12,715 nt of DNA from a bacterium (GCA_004561555.1 SFVH01000048.1:1-12715), one strand, 5' to 3'; shown: positions 1 to 7,356, counted from the first letter of the stretch. A program made the numbers and translations. Notes: generated by a model from the letters alone, not told the origin.

Positions 1-137
1 TCTTTGCCGTACTTTTCTCATTGGATAAAGCTATTGATGCCAACCACTGTTTGTGGCTTGCGTTTACCTCCTATCTTTTTGTGAGAGGGATCTCGCTGGC
101 AGTAGATTTATGGCAACTTTATCGCCCAATCATTTGA
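1..137 (+). CDS. C-terminal end of a membrane transporter (MATE-like)
   Basis: An open frame enters from the left edge (frame starting at base 3) and stops with TGA at 135-137, giving 44 residues. They form one or two hydrophobic helices with an internal segment reading CLWLAFTSYLFVRGISL, then a short polar tail. A helix containing 'WLAFxxYLxxRGISL' close to the C-terminus resembles the last helix of MATE (NorM/DinF) efflux proteins of Bacteroidota, which export drugs or organic cations using an ion gradient. The start, the substrate and most of the protein lie outside the window, so the family is a guess from one helix. A weak hairpin (208-230) followed by GTTTTG could end its transcript. 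Confidence 0.5.
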   Translation, partial: FAVLFSLDKAIDANHCLWLAFTSYLFVRGISLAVDLWQLYRPII

Positions 138-207
138 TGTATTAGTTTATAATGGCATGTATATAACACGTTGATAATCAGCGACGGTTATAAATATTTG
201 TTTATAT

Positions 208-236
208 TACCACCTTTTTCCCATGTGGTAGTTTTG
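208..236 (+). terminator. weak terminator-like hairpin after the transporter
   Basis: TACCAC (208-213) pairs with GTGGTA (225-230) around an 11-nt loop, followed by GTTTTG. The stem is only 6 bp and the T-run is short, so this is a weak candidate for the end of the transporter transcript. Confidence 0.25.
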
Positions 237-263
237 CAATGCCGCAAATTGTTGCTACCTTAG
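233..263 (+). promoter_or_regulatory. possible promoter inside the gap before the PCMD gene
   Basis: TTTG (233-236), 19 nt, TACCTTAG (256-263) matches the Bacteroidota -33/-7 pattern with one mismatch in the -7 box (A for T). The -7 box lies in a perfect 6/3/6 inverted repeat (252-266). No gene starts downstream on this strand; a transcript would run only to the hairpin at 334-379. It may be a chance match in AT-rich DNA. Confidence 0.25.
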
Positions 264-321
264 CAATCGAAAGAACCATTCACTATTATTACATTTATTC
301 TCTACTGTTGTGAAATAATGA

Positions 322-389
322 GAGAAAAATAAAAATTCGGTCGATATCCCCTTGAATATTTGGAGATGCTGACCGAATTATTTTTTTAT
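322..389. terminator. bidirectional intrinsic terminator
   Basis: AATTCGGTC (334-342) and GACCGAATT (371-379) form a perfect 9-bp stem around a 28-nt loop. The plus side continues into ATTTTTTTATT and the minus side into TTTATTTTTCTC, so it can act in both directions. On the minus strand it lies 23 nt after the stop codon of the PCMD-like gene, which is its most likely client. Confidence 0.7.
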
Positions 390-401
390 TGACGCTTGAT
401 G

Positions 402-1364
402 CTATTCGTAAATGAAAGCCACGTTGTCGACATATAGTGTCTGCCCAACGGTGCCCTCGTAGGCAGTGCCACATCCGGCAGAAAACATCATGATGATGTG
501 GGTAGGTGTTGCAGTCGGGCTATCCCATCCCACTTCTTGCACCGGCACCATCTTACCTTTGCTGTTGCGGCAATAGTATGGGCGGCTATTGTCGATAAGG
601 TTCATATAACTTTTGTAGTAAGGCTGACCGGTGATATCGCCGTAATAGATGCGCAGACGGTGGTTGTTTTGCCATCCGGCAGTGCTTTGACTGAAGCGTT
701 CGCGCCCGGTGCCCACGCGCTTGGCATAGATGTTGCCGTTAGCGTCTTCCCAGCGACGTTGAAGCAATACAAACACTTCGCAAGCATCTTTCTTGTTGAG
801 AGTCTTTTGCTTGCCGAACCCGCTTGAATAAATCATCTTTGCCCCCTTCGGGATGGTGACCATATAGTCGTAGGAGAGATATTTCGGGCGTTTGTTGAAT
901 TTCACATTCATATCGAGCTTGCTGTAAGGGTCGGTGGTGCTACTCACCGGCTCCAGCATTTTGCCGAAATACATACTTCCCGACACGAGCACGTCCATAT
1001 TTACCACGCCCACGGCTTTCACATGCTCCATGATTGTGGAGAGCTTCACACATTTGTTGCCGCCACTGCGTTGGTAGGGCGACACGGCGTTGCTGCCTTT
1101 CACCACCCCCACAACCTTCGCATAAACATTGCTGGTGGCCCAGGGCGAGCCGCCAAGGTTGGTGTAGGCTTTGTTGCCGTCAATTTTTTGAGTAGGGCCT
1201 ATTTCATAGAGTGTTTTTGTTTTCCCACCGATAATCGATGACTCATGGATGGTGCGCGTAATCCATTGCTCGAAGTCGCCATATGCCACTTTTTCTTTTG
1301 TCTCAGCACCGGCAGTTGCCACTGCGGCAATCATTCCCAATGCAATAAAAAAACGTCTTTTCAT
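402..1364 (-). CDS. secreted PCMD-like (putative carbohydrate metabolism domain) protein
   Basis: A 320-residue protein beginning MKRRFFIALGMIAAVATAGA, a clear Sec signal peptide with probable cleavage near residue 20. The rest is a beta-rich domain. The segment 'FNKRPKYLSYDY' and the ending 'GQTLYVDNVAFIYE' resemble the PCMD domain common in secreted Bacteroidota proteins thought to bind or process carbohydrate; its true function is unknown. An open frame continues upstream to a TTG at 1391, but that codon lies inside a -7 promoter box (TAACTTTG, 1389-1396 on this strand), so the ATG at 1364, which also starts the signal peptide, is preferred. The gene is transcribed away from the amylase and ends before a terminator at 334-379. 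The protein probably faces the periplasm or the cell surface. Confidence 0.65.
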   Translation of the reverse strand: MKRRFFIALGMIAAVATAGAETKEKVAYGDFEQWITRTIHESSIIGGKTKTLYEIGPTQKIDGNKAYTNLGGSPWATSNVYAKVVGVVKGSNAVSPYQRSGGNKCVKLSTIMEHVKAVGVVNMDVLVSGSMYFGKMLEPVSSTTDPYSKLDMNVKFNKRPKYLSYDYMVTIPKGAKMIYSSGFGKQKTLNKKDACEVFVLLQRRWEDANGNIYAKRVGTGRERFSQSTAGWQNNHRLRIYYGDITGQPYYKSYMNLIDNSRPYYCRNSKGKMVPVQEVGWDSPTATPTHIIMMFSAGCGTAYEGTVGQTLYVDNVAFIYE

Positions 1365-1388
1365 AGTCTGGTTGAAAAATTTTGTCGA

Positions 1389-1396
1389 CAAAGTTA
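1389..1396 (-). promoter_or_regulatory. -7 box of the PCMD-like gene
   Basis: Minus-strand TAACTTTG fits the Bacteroidota -7 consensus TAnnTTTG exactly. The -33 position (around TATTTTC) is poor. It predicts a leader of about 20 nt before the ATG at 1364 and rules out the upstream TTG start. Confidence 0.5.
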
Positions 1397-1547
1397 CTCA
1401 TTTTCCACAAATTGAGAAAATACTTCTATCCAAGAAACCATTAATATATACATAAAGAACAATAAATATAAAGGGTAGCTTGGTTTGTAATAAATGTAAA
1501 TAAATCTTAATCTACGATTTATAGGATGTTTTATGAAAATAAAATAT

Positions 1548-1555
1548 TAGATTTG
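1548..1555 (+). promoter_or_regulatory. -7 box of the alpha-amylase gene
   Basis: TAGATTTG matches TAnnTTTG and lies 48 nt before the ATG at 1604, predicting a leader of about 40 nt. No good TTTG is found 19-21 nt upstream, so activation by a regulator is possible. The gap to the divergent PCMD gene (1397-1603) is otherwise AT-rich with no further feature I can support. Confidence 0.45.
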
Positions 1556-1603
1556 TAGACTAAAAATTTTTCGCCTTATAACATAATTACAGATATTATC
1601 AGC

Positions 1604-3718
1604 ATGAAAAAACTTAAATTCACTTCGTTTTTCCTTCCGCTGTTGGCAATGTTGTTTGTTGCAAGTCCGCAAGCAAAGGCAGAAGGAGAGTATGCGTGGC
1701 CGGCAAACTACGGCGGCGTGATGATGCAAGGATTCTATTGGGATTCCTTCAGCGACTCTAAATGGAAAGTATTGGAATCGCAGGCAGCAGAGCTATCGGC
1801 TTATTTCGACATTATTTGGGTGCCCAATAGTGGCAAGCCCTCCGGTTCCCCTTCGATGGGCTACGACCCTGTGTATTGGTTTTCTCCCAACCACAACTCC
1901 TCGTTTGGCACCGAAGAAGAGTTGAAGTCGATGATTTCTACATTTAAAAACTTCGGCACCGGCATTATCGAAGACGTGGTGGTAAATCACCGTGCGGGAG
2001 TGAAGGGATGGGCTGATTTCCCCGCAGAAACCTATAAAGGTAAAACTTATCAACTCGGCTTGGACTGTGTGTGCAAAAACGACGAGATGGCGTATGCTGC
2101 GGGACAACCTACACCCACAGGTGCTAACGACACCGGCGACAACTTCGATGGTTATCGCGACCTTGACCACACCAACGCCACTGTTCAAGAAAACGTGAAG
2201 GCTTATCTTAGTTGTTTGAAAGACCTCGGCTATGTGGGTTTCCGCTACGACATGGTTAAAGGTTTTGCAGCCAAATATATACAAATCTACAACCAATCGG
2301 CAAAACCGACCTTCTCCGTGGGCGAATACTGGGACGGTTATGACAATATCACCAACTGGATTAAAGGCACCGGCTACAACTCGGCTGCATTCGACTTCCC
2401 GTTTAAATATGCCGTTAACGAGGCTTTCGCCAATGTAGACTTCTCCAAACTCGTGTGGAAGCGTAACGGTGTGACCAACCAGCCTGCCGGCTTGGTGCAT
2501 ATGGACACCTACACTCGCTATGCAGTGACTTTTATCGACAATCACGACACCTTCCGCGAAGGCTCTAAATTTACCGGCGATGTTGATGCCGCTAATGCTT
2601 ATATGATGTGTTCGCCGGGTACACCTTGTGTACTTTTGGCTCACTGGCTCACCAACAAAGCTTCTATCAAGAAATTTATTGCCATTCGCAAGTCGGTGGG
2701 CTTGACCAACCAAAGCACCGTCAATGTGATTGAGACATCTACCAATCGCTACGTTGCCGAAGTGACCGGCACCAACGGCAAGCTCCTCATCAAGGTGGGT
2801 CGCGGCAGCTATTCGCCTTCCAACTATACCAGCGACGACAAAGTTGCCGGCAATGCTCTCTATTCTATTTGGACCAAAGTGCCCATCAAAGACTTGGAAG
2901 CAAATGTGGCTCAACTGAGCTTCTCTCCCGAGCCCGGTACATATAGTGGCTCTGTGACTGTAAAATTTAATGTGACCGGTGCTGAAAGTGTGGCTAATAA
3001 GGTGGTAATCTATACTACCGATGGCTCTACTCCGGCAATCGACAACGGCACTCAAGTGCAACCGGGTAGCACAATCACTATCACTAAAAACACCAAATTG
3101 AAAGCCACTGTTGCCGCCAACGGCAAAATTATTGCCGGTGTGACCGAAGGCAACTATATCACTAAAGAAGAGCCTATTGAAGTATATGTTCAAAAACCTG
3201 CAAGCTGGTCGAAAATCAACCTCTATGCTTGGAACTCGGCTACTCTCAACGGCTCATGGCCCGGAAAGGAGATGACCGAAACCGTAGAATATGACGGCAT
3301 CACTTGGTATCGCCATAGCTTCGGCACTGAATATACCTCGGTTAACGTAATCTTCAACAATGGCACAAACCAAACCGTTGACATCGAAAACGTTGAGTTT
3401 GGCAAGCACTTCTTCACTCTCAACAGCGATGGTGGTAAGTCAATTGCCGTAACTGAAGTGCCTGTACCTTCAGGCAGTGTGAACGGTATCGAAGCCGAAA
3501 CCGTGAAAGTTTATCCTAATCCGGCAACCAACGTGCTCCGTGTGGCTACCGCTAAAGACGTCAAGGATATTGCTGTCTACAGCGTAAGCGGTGTGAAAGT
3601 GGCTCAATCCGAGAGCATAAAGAGTGTGAATGTGGCTGACCTCCAAGGTGGTCTTTACATCTACAACATCACTTTCGGCGACGGACAAGTGAAGACCGGC
3701 AAGTTTATCAAGAAATAA
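1604..3718 (+). CDS. secreted GH13 alpha-amylase with starch-binding module and C-terminal sorting tail
   Basis: A 704-residue endo-acting alpha-1,4-glucan hydrolase. Signal peptide: residues 1-26. The GH13 barrel (about 35-365) shows all four conserved regions: DVVVNH (124-129), GFRYDMVKG with nucleophile D216, FSVGEYW with acid/base E241, and FIDNHDT with D315. The start 'MMQGFYWDSFSDSKW' is like plant-type alpha-amylases. Residues about 437-518 resemble a chitobiase C-terminal-like beta-sandwich. Residues about 527-606 look like a family 26 starch-binding module (aromatics in 'LYAW' and 'SWPG', then 'VNVIFNNGTNQT'). Residues about 630-704 ('VKVYPNPATNVL', 'GLYIYNI', ending FIKK) form a type IX secretion type A sorting domain. 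It should therefore be exported and released or anchored at the surface to degrade starch. No susC/susD genes are adjacent, so it appears to be a stand-alone enzyme. Confidence 0.93.
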   Translation: MKKLKFTSFFLPLLAMLFVASPQAKAEGEYAWPANYGGVMMQGFYWDSFSDSKWKVLESQAAELSAYFDIIWVPNSGKPSGSPSMGYDPVYWFSPNHNSSFGTEEELKSMISTFKNFGTGIIEDVVVNHRAGVKGWADFPAETYKGKTYQLGLDCVCKNDEMAYAAGQPTPTGANDTGDNFDGYRDLDHTNATVQENVKAYLSCLKDLGYVGFRYDMVKGFAAKYIQIYNQSAKPTFSVGEYWDGYDNITNWIKGTGYNSAAFDFPFKYAVNEAFANVDFSKLVWKRNGVTNQPAGLVHMDTYTRYAVTFIDNHDTFREGSKFTGDVDAANAYMMCSPGTPCVLLAHWLTNKASIKKFIAIRKSVGLTNQSTVNVIETSTNRYVAEVTGTNGKLLIKVGRGSYSPSNYTSDDKVAGNALYSIWTKVPIKDLEANVAQLSFSPEPGTYSGSVTVKFNVTGAESVANKVVIYTTDGSTPAIDNGTQVQPGSTITITKNTKLKATVAANGKIIAGVTEGNYITKEEPIEVYVQKPASWSKINLYAWNSATLNGSWPGKEMTETVEYDGITWYRHSFGTEYTSVNVIFNNGTNQTVDIENVEFGKHFFTLNSDGGKSIAVTEVPVPSGSVNGIEAETVKVYPNPATNVLRVATAKDVKDIAVYSVSGVKVAQSESIKSVNVADLQGGLYIYNITFGDGQVKTGKFIKK

Positions 3719-3733
3719 TCATTTATCTCACAT

Positions 3734-3793
3734 AAGCGGTATCCCCGCTTAACAAGGAGGCTGTCTGATAGTGTTCGGGCAGCCTCTCTTTCT
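3734..3793 (+). terminator. tandem hairpins ending the amylase transcript
   Basis: Two stem-loops follow the stop codon. The first is AAGCGG/CCGCTT (3734-3739 and 3745-3750). The second is GAGGCTG (3757-3763) pairing with CAGCCTC (3780-3786), extendable by three G-U or G-C pairs, and followed by TCTTTCTTT. The second is the likely rho-independent terminator. Confidence 0.65.
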
Positions 3794-3862
3794 TTAGGCG
3801 TTTGTCATAATTGGGAATGTGTGTAATCATCCGCTCAACGATACATGCTATTCATCAGTGAT

Positions 3863-3902
3863 AATAAAAAAACGAGAAGAGTATCCATCACGGACGCTCT
3901 TC
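3863..3902 (-). terminator. intrinsic terminator of the candidate small RNA
   Basis: On the minus strand, 3902-3892 pairs with 3886-3876 (11 positions, one mismatch and one G-U pair) around a 5-nt loop, followed by CGTTTTTTTATTAT. It is about 280 nt beyond the stop of the beta-helix gene, so it suits the independent minus-strand transcript better. Confidence 0.6.
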
Positions 3903-4071
3903 CCTTACTATTTTTATCTAATCTCGCTTTTCCTATTAAAACACATCTTTATTTCTTTTGCCGACGCCGAAGCGTCAGCCAATCTTTCTCATAAACTCAA
4001 TTTACCTTTATCTACCTAATGTTAACCACAACTTAAAAATACTATTTTTCTCATATATGTCTTTTATATGA
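3863..4071 (-). ncRNA. candidate structured small RNA
   Basis: This 466-nt gap has no convincing gene, but the minus strand holds a complete transcription unit: a near-perfect promoter (4077-4107) and a terminator (3863-3902) about 200 nt apart. The predicted RNA would start with a 7-bp hairpin, TCATATA/TATATGA, at 4051-4071, right at the expected start site. An AT palindrome follows (4035-4049), then an 8-bp stem capped by a C(UUCG)G tetraloop (3960-3979), an exceptionally stable fold, and finally the terminator hairpin. Only tiny reading frames (10, 5 and 10 codons) are present, one encoding MRKIVFLSCG. I do not recognise it as a known family; 6S-like, regulatory or leader-peptide roles are all possible. 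Confidence 0.5.
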
Positions 4072-4076
4072 CACAA

Positions 4077-4107
4077 CAAAGGTAAAATGAAAATTTCTAA
4101 TTTGCAA
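4077..4107 (-). promoter_or_regulatory. orphan promoter driving the candidate small RNA
   Basis: Minus-strand TTG (4107-4105), 20 nt, TACCTTTG (4084-4077) is a full match to the Bacteroidota promoter. It points away from the beta-helix gene into the gene-free interval, with the start site expected near 4070-4073. Confidence 0.6.
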
Positions 4108-4115
4108 GCGTTTTG

Positions 4116-4159
4116 TTGAAAATTCTAAGAAAATATCCAAATTTTGTTAGAGTTTTCAA
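4116..4159 (-). terminator. AT-rich inverted repeat just after the beta-helix gene
   Basis: Arms 4116-4128 and 4147-4159 are complementary at 12 of 13 positions, with a further 5-bp inner pairing. The repeat starts 26 nt after the stop codon of the beta-helix gene and lies just upstream of the orphan promoter. There is no strong T-run after it, so it may be an mRNA 3' stabiliser or weak terminator. Confidence 0.4.
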
Positions 4160-4184
4160 TATTTTCAATCGTTTTGCTTAAAGA

Positions 4185-5651
4185 TTATCGAACGATGCAC
4201 TTCACAACGCTTGTTTTTTCACCCATAGTGAGGCGGGCGATATATGAGCCTTTGGCGAGCGATGAGAGGTCGGCAATACCGTCAATAGCGTTGATATGAG
4301 CCACCTTAGCACCATTTAAAGCAAAAACTTCGACGATAGCCTCAGTGGGAGCCACGATTTTGTTGTTGAAGAAGCGGATGTCACACTCGTTGGTGATTGT
4401 TTTCACCGCACCGCCATCCCACGCCGGAGTAAAGATTACCTCGCCGAGCGAAGGGTTGTCCACTTTGTGGAAGATTACCGTTTCGATGAGTTCGGCTGTT
4501 TGGCTCTCTACGCTCCATTTGTTGCCTTGGGCATATACGGTGATGGTGGAATTGTTGTAGAGGTCGTATGGGGTGCCGTTGTTGGCATTGTCTCTGAAGA
4601 TGTTATGTCCGGGATTATATGCCTCCACGAGCTCGTCGTCGTAGCCGGCATTCACGCTTTTGCATGCTCCAATCACGGTGATGCCCCAAAAATTGTCGGC
4701 AATCTCGTTGCCGGTGATTACGGCTTCCAGGGCGCCGGTAGAGTCGTAGAGGCTAATACCGCTACCGCCGTTCATTGGGTTGGTGTCGTATTTATTGTCA
4801 ATAATTTTGTTATTTATGATTTTCATGCTTTGACCACCGAGGGCGGTGATGCCGTAGCGATGACCGCGGATGTCATTGTTCTTGATAAGCACGTTGCCGC
4901 CTTCCAATCCCATGAAGTTTGACGTAGAGATGGCTCCCACCATTGAGCGTTGTGCACCGGTAAATGTAGAGTTTTTCACCACCACGCCGCCTTCGCCACC
5001 AACGGTGAGGTTGACTTGCGGCTTGTTGGTGTTGGCGGTGTTGTTGTCTACAAATGTGCAGTTGTCGATAACGATGCCGCAGAAATAATTGGCGGCGCCG
5101 CCGATAGCAGGCACGGTGTTGTATTCAAACACGCAATCTTTTACCGTATACGAGGAGCCGCCGGTGCCCGTGGTGAGTGCTCCGCTGGATGTGTTGGCTC
5201 CATTATTGTAGCGGAAAGAGCAGTTTTCCACGTCAAATCCTGTAGAGGAGAAATTGCGCAGTCCGGCATATTCGAAGTCGATATTTTTAAACGTGGTGCG
5301 GTTCACCTCGTCGAGCATCATAATGCCTTTGGGAGCATCTGTCTCGGCATTGCGAGTGATGAGCACACGATTTTCGGGGGCAAACGATGCGGAGCCTTCG
5401 ATACGTATCTGCACTCCGTCGCCCATTTTGATTGTTCCGCCATCGGGACACACAAACGAGTCGCCGGTAGCGATAGTGATGTTGTTGAGAAGCACATAGG
5501 TGGTGCCGTCTTTTGTCACACCGCTGCCATCGGTGGAAGCGAGCACATCAAGAGTGTAAGTAGTGCCGTTGCCGGCGGTGGTGAAATCTTCGGCACCATA
5601 CGCATTGGCGCATAATAATGCCGCAACCGCAAATGAAGTAATTTTTTTCAT
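4185..5651 (-). CDS. secreted right-handed beta-helix protein with C-terminal sorting-like tail
   Basis: A 488-residue protein starting MKKITSFAVAALLCANAYGA, a Sec signal peptide. Roughly residues 60-370 are an array of short beta-strand turns rich in Asn and Gly, e.g. 'VKNSTFTG', 'IKNNDIRGHRYGI', 'INNKIIDN', 'ITGNEIADN'. This is the pattern of a parallel beta-helix of the pectin-lyase-like fold, seen in polysaccharide lyases, adhesins and surface proteins. No catalytic set can be identified, so enzymatic activity is unproven. The last 65 or so residues ('VEVFALNGAKV', 'LAKGSYIARLTMGEKTSVVKCIVR') resemble a type IX sorting domain. Upstream in-frame codons to a GTG at 5690 overlap the promoter (5690-5697), so the ATG at 5651 is chosen. 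It is a monocistronic gene, convergent with the amylase gene. Confidence 0.75.
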   Translation of the reverse strand: MKKITSFAVAALLCANAYGAEDFTTAGNGTTYTLDVLASTDGSGVTKDGTTYVLLNNITIATGDSFVCPDGGTIKMGDGVQIRIEGSASFAPENRVLITRNAETDAPKGIMMLDEVNRTTFKNIDFEYAGLRNFSSTGFDVENCSFRYNNGANTSSGALTTGTGGSSYTVKDCVFEYNTVPAIGGAANYFCGIVIDNCTFVDNNTANTNKPQVNLTVGGEGGVVVKNSTFTGAQRSMVGAISTSNFMGLEGGNVLIKNNDIRGHRYGITALGGQSMKIINNKIIDNKYDTNPMNGGSGISLYDSTGALEAVITGNEIADNFWGITVIGACKSVNAGYDDELVEAYNPGHNIFRDNANNGTPYDLYNNSTITVYAQGNKWSVESQTAELIETVIFHKVDNPSLGEVIFTPAWDGGAVKTITNECDIRFFNNKIVAPTEAIVEVFALNGAKVAHINAIDGIADLSSLAKGSYIARLTMGEKTSVVKCIVR

Positions 5652-5689
5652 AAACATATATTTTATAGTTGGTATGATTATTTCAGCCA

Positions 5690-5697
5690 CAAAGGTA
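5690..5697 (-). promoter_or_regulatory. -7 box of the beta-helix gene
   Basis: Minus-strand TACCTTTG matches the -7 consensus and lies 38 nt before the ATG at 5651. The -33 region is weak (TTA at the expected spacing). It uses the same TACCTTTG word as the orphan promoter at 4077-4084. Confidence 0.5.
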
Positions 5698-5780
5698 GCA
5701 TAAACCCGCAGATTTTCTAATAAAAAAGACTAATTGGGCAACAATAGTAGGAAAAAATGCACGAATCACCGCTTCTCAAA

Positions 5781-6551
5781 TCACAAAGCGAGCCGTTGCA
5801 ACAGAGCGCGAAGATGGGCGGTGGGCTTCACGGCATAAGCCATATTCAGGTATCTGCGCGCCTCCACAGCTTCATGCGACGACAGCTCCAATCCGCGATG
5901 CTCCACCTCGCTAAGGTAGTAGACACCCACATTGAGCATAGCATCGACATCGTCGGGCGAGAGCGTCACGATATGCTTGTAGATGTCTATTGCCGAGATA
6001 TAGTCGGAGAGGAGCATCTTCCCGCGCGCCTTAATGTGTAGCGATTCCGGGTCGCCGGGATTTACCGCCAAGAGGGTGTCGGCAATCTCCACCATCTTCT
6101 CTGCGCTGTTGCGCGAATCATAATAGCGAGCGAGGTGCAAATTGATGTTTCGTCTCATCCACGGCTCGCTCTCCTTGAGCACCAACAGAAACCTCTCGTA
6201 AGCCTGAGGGTGACCTATCTCGAATGCCGAGGTTTTCACCTCCGAGAGGAGAGAGTCGATGGCCACACGACATTGTTGCGACTGCTCAAACAGCGGCGGC
6301 AGATTGTCATCGCGCTCAAGGAGCGAATAGATGGCGATGACGCGTCCGTAGGCTTGCAAATCGGTGGAGTCGTCTTGCAAGATGAGGTGATACATTGCCA
6401 ACGCGTTGGGCCACTCCTCGTGGTCGTAGAAGCGTTGCGCCTTGTCGCGCATCTGTCGAGGCGTGAGAGTGGCGCTACAGAGGGTGACAACGGCAACCGC
6501 TATAATAAAAATCGAAGCTGAAAAGCGGCAAACGAGGTATTTTTTAATCAT
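5781..6551 (-). CDS. exported tetratricopeptide-repeat protein
   Basis: A 256-residue protein with a hydrophobic N-terminal segment (about residues 9-26, 'FSASIFIIAVAVVTLCSA') that is a signal peptide or membrane anchor. A Cys within it could suggest a lipoprotein, but the following 'SATL' is not a clean lipobox. The rest is helical with TPR-like pairs: 'RDKAQRFYDHEEWPNALAMYHLIL', 'AEKMVEIADTLLAVNPGDPESLHIKARGKM' and 'AIDIYKHIVTLSPDDVDAMLNVGVYYL'. TPRs mediate protein-protein contacts; no partner or pathway can be named. The ATG at 6551 is preferred over one seven codons upstream because the signal sequence starts there. It is divergent from pyrH with overlapping promoters. I see no terminator in the 80 nt before the beta-helix promoter. 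Confidence 0.7.
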   Translation of the reverse strand: MIKKYLVCRFSASIFIIAVAVVTLCSATLTPRQMRDKAQRFYDHEEWPNALAMYHLILQDDSTDLQAYGRVIAIYSLLERDDNLPPLFEQSQQCRVAIDSLLSEVKTSAFEIGHPQAYERFLLVLKESEPWMRRNINLHLARYYDSRNSAEKMVEIADTLLAVNPGDPESLHIKARGKMLLSDYISAIDIYKHIVTLSPDDVDAMLNVGVYYLSEVEHRGLELSSHEAVEARRYLNMAYAVKPTAHLRALLQRLAL

Positions 6552-6576
6552 CGTTGAAATTATAGTATGCAAAAAA

Positions 6577-6607
6577 TTTGTTGTTTACGGCAAAGTAACT
6601 AAATTTG
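6577..6607 (+). promoter_or_regulatory. promoter of pyrH-frr
   Basis: TTTG (6577-6580), exactly 19 nt, TAAATTTG (6600-6607): a full consensus match, with the start site expected about 25-30 nt before the pyrH ATG. It shows that the long open frame extending upstream to 6442 is not part of pyrH. Confidence 0.65.
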
Positions 6608-6621
6608 TGAAAAACATCAAA
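6591..6621 (-). promoter_or_regulatory. promoter of the TPR gene, overlapping that of pyrH
   Basis: Minus-strand TTTG (6621-6618), 19 nt, TTACTTTG (6598-6591), one mismatch from consensus. Its -7 box is one base away from the pyrH -7 box, so the two promoters face apart and occupy the same DNA. Confidence 0.45.
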
Positions 6622-6639
6622 ACGATACTCAAAATAAAA

Positions 6640-7356
6640 ATGAGAACAAACTATAAACGAATACTTTTGAAGCTCAGCGGAGAGTCGCTCATGGGCGAAC
6701 AAGGCTACGGCATCGACCCCAAGCGTGTGGGAGAATATGCCGAGCAAATCAAAGAATTGGCAGCCAACGGAGTGGAAATTGCCATCGTGATTGGCGGAGG
6801 CAATATCTTCAGAGGTCTTGCCGGCGCAGCTAAAGGCGTCGACCGTGTGAAAGGCGACCAAATGGGGATGCTCGCCACTGTAATCAATTCGCTCGCCCTC
6901 TGCTCCGCTTTGGAAACTGTAGGCCAGCCGGCTCAAGTGTTTACCGCCGTAAATATGTTTCCTATCGGTGAGCACTACAGCAAGTGGAAAGCCATTGATG
7001 CCATGAAAGCCGGAAAAGTGGCTATCATTTCTTGCGGCACCGGTAACCCATTTTTCACCACCGACACCGGCTCGGCGCTTCGTGGCATAGAGGTGGAAGC
7101 GGAGGTGATGCTCAAGGGCACTCGTGTGGACGGAATATATACCGCCGACCCGGAAAAAGACCCCACAGCCACCAAATTCTCCGAAATCACTTACGACGAA
7201 ATCTATCGTCGCGGGCTGAAAGTGATGGACCTCACAGCCACTGTGATGTGTAAAGAAAATCGCTTGCCTATCATCGTGTTTGACATGGACACCAAGGGCA
7301 ATCTCAAGAAGGTGATTGAAGGCGAGCCTATAGGCACCCTCGTGTATCAAGAATAA
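6640..7356 (+). CDS. pyrH: UMP kinase
   Basis: A 238-residue cytoplasmic enzyme, the usual bacterial length, that phosphorylates UMP to UDP with ATP for pyrimidine nucleotide synthesis. It belongs to the amino-acid-kinase fold and works as a hexamer. Visible motifs: KLSGE (11-15) near the N-terminus, the nucleotide/UMP loop IGGGNIFRG (51-59), GDQMGM with D73, the UMP-binding segment GTGNPFFTTDT (133-143), and VDGIYTADP (163-171) in the ATP site. The ATG at 6640 is placed by the KRILLKLSGE start and by the promoter at 6577-6607. It is followed 39 nt later by frr on the same strand, a widespread gene order linking nucleotide supply and translation. Nothing unusual. Confidence 0.96.
   Translation: MRTNYKRILLKLSGESLMGEQGYGIDPKRVGEYAEQIKELAANGVEIAIVIGGGNIFRGLAGAAKGVDRVKGDQMGMLATVINSLALCSALETVGQPAQVFTAVNMFPIGEHYSKWKAIDAMKAGKVAIISCGTGNPFFTTDTGSALRGIEVEAEVMLKGTRVDGIYTADPEKDPTATKFSEITYDEIYRRGLKVMDLTATVMCKENRLPIIVFDMDTKGNLKKVIEGEPIGTLVYQE

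Noticed and set aside
1793..3193. 466-codon open frame on the minus strand
   Set aside because: It lies wholly inside the amylase gene, is His- and Cys-rich without domains, and is a shadow of biased codon use.
3819..4019. 66-codon plus-strand frame
   Set aside because: It has no promoter, crosses the terminator and UUCG hairpins of the minus-strand unit, and its translation is low-complexity and family-less.
4467..5615. Several plus-strand open frames of 70-220 codons
   Set aside because: They are antisense to the beta-helix gene, have no promoter of their own, and have compositions typical of shadows.
6442..6639. 66-codon upstream extension of pyrH
   Set aside because: UMP kinase homology starts at 6640, the extension contains the pyrH promoter at 6577-6607, and it overlaps the TPR gene.
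6544..7350. 268-codon minus-strand frame
   Set aside because: Antisense shadow of pyrH with no recognisable domain.
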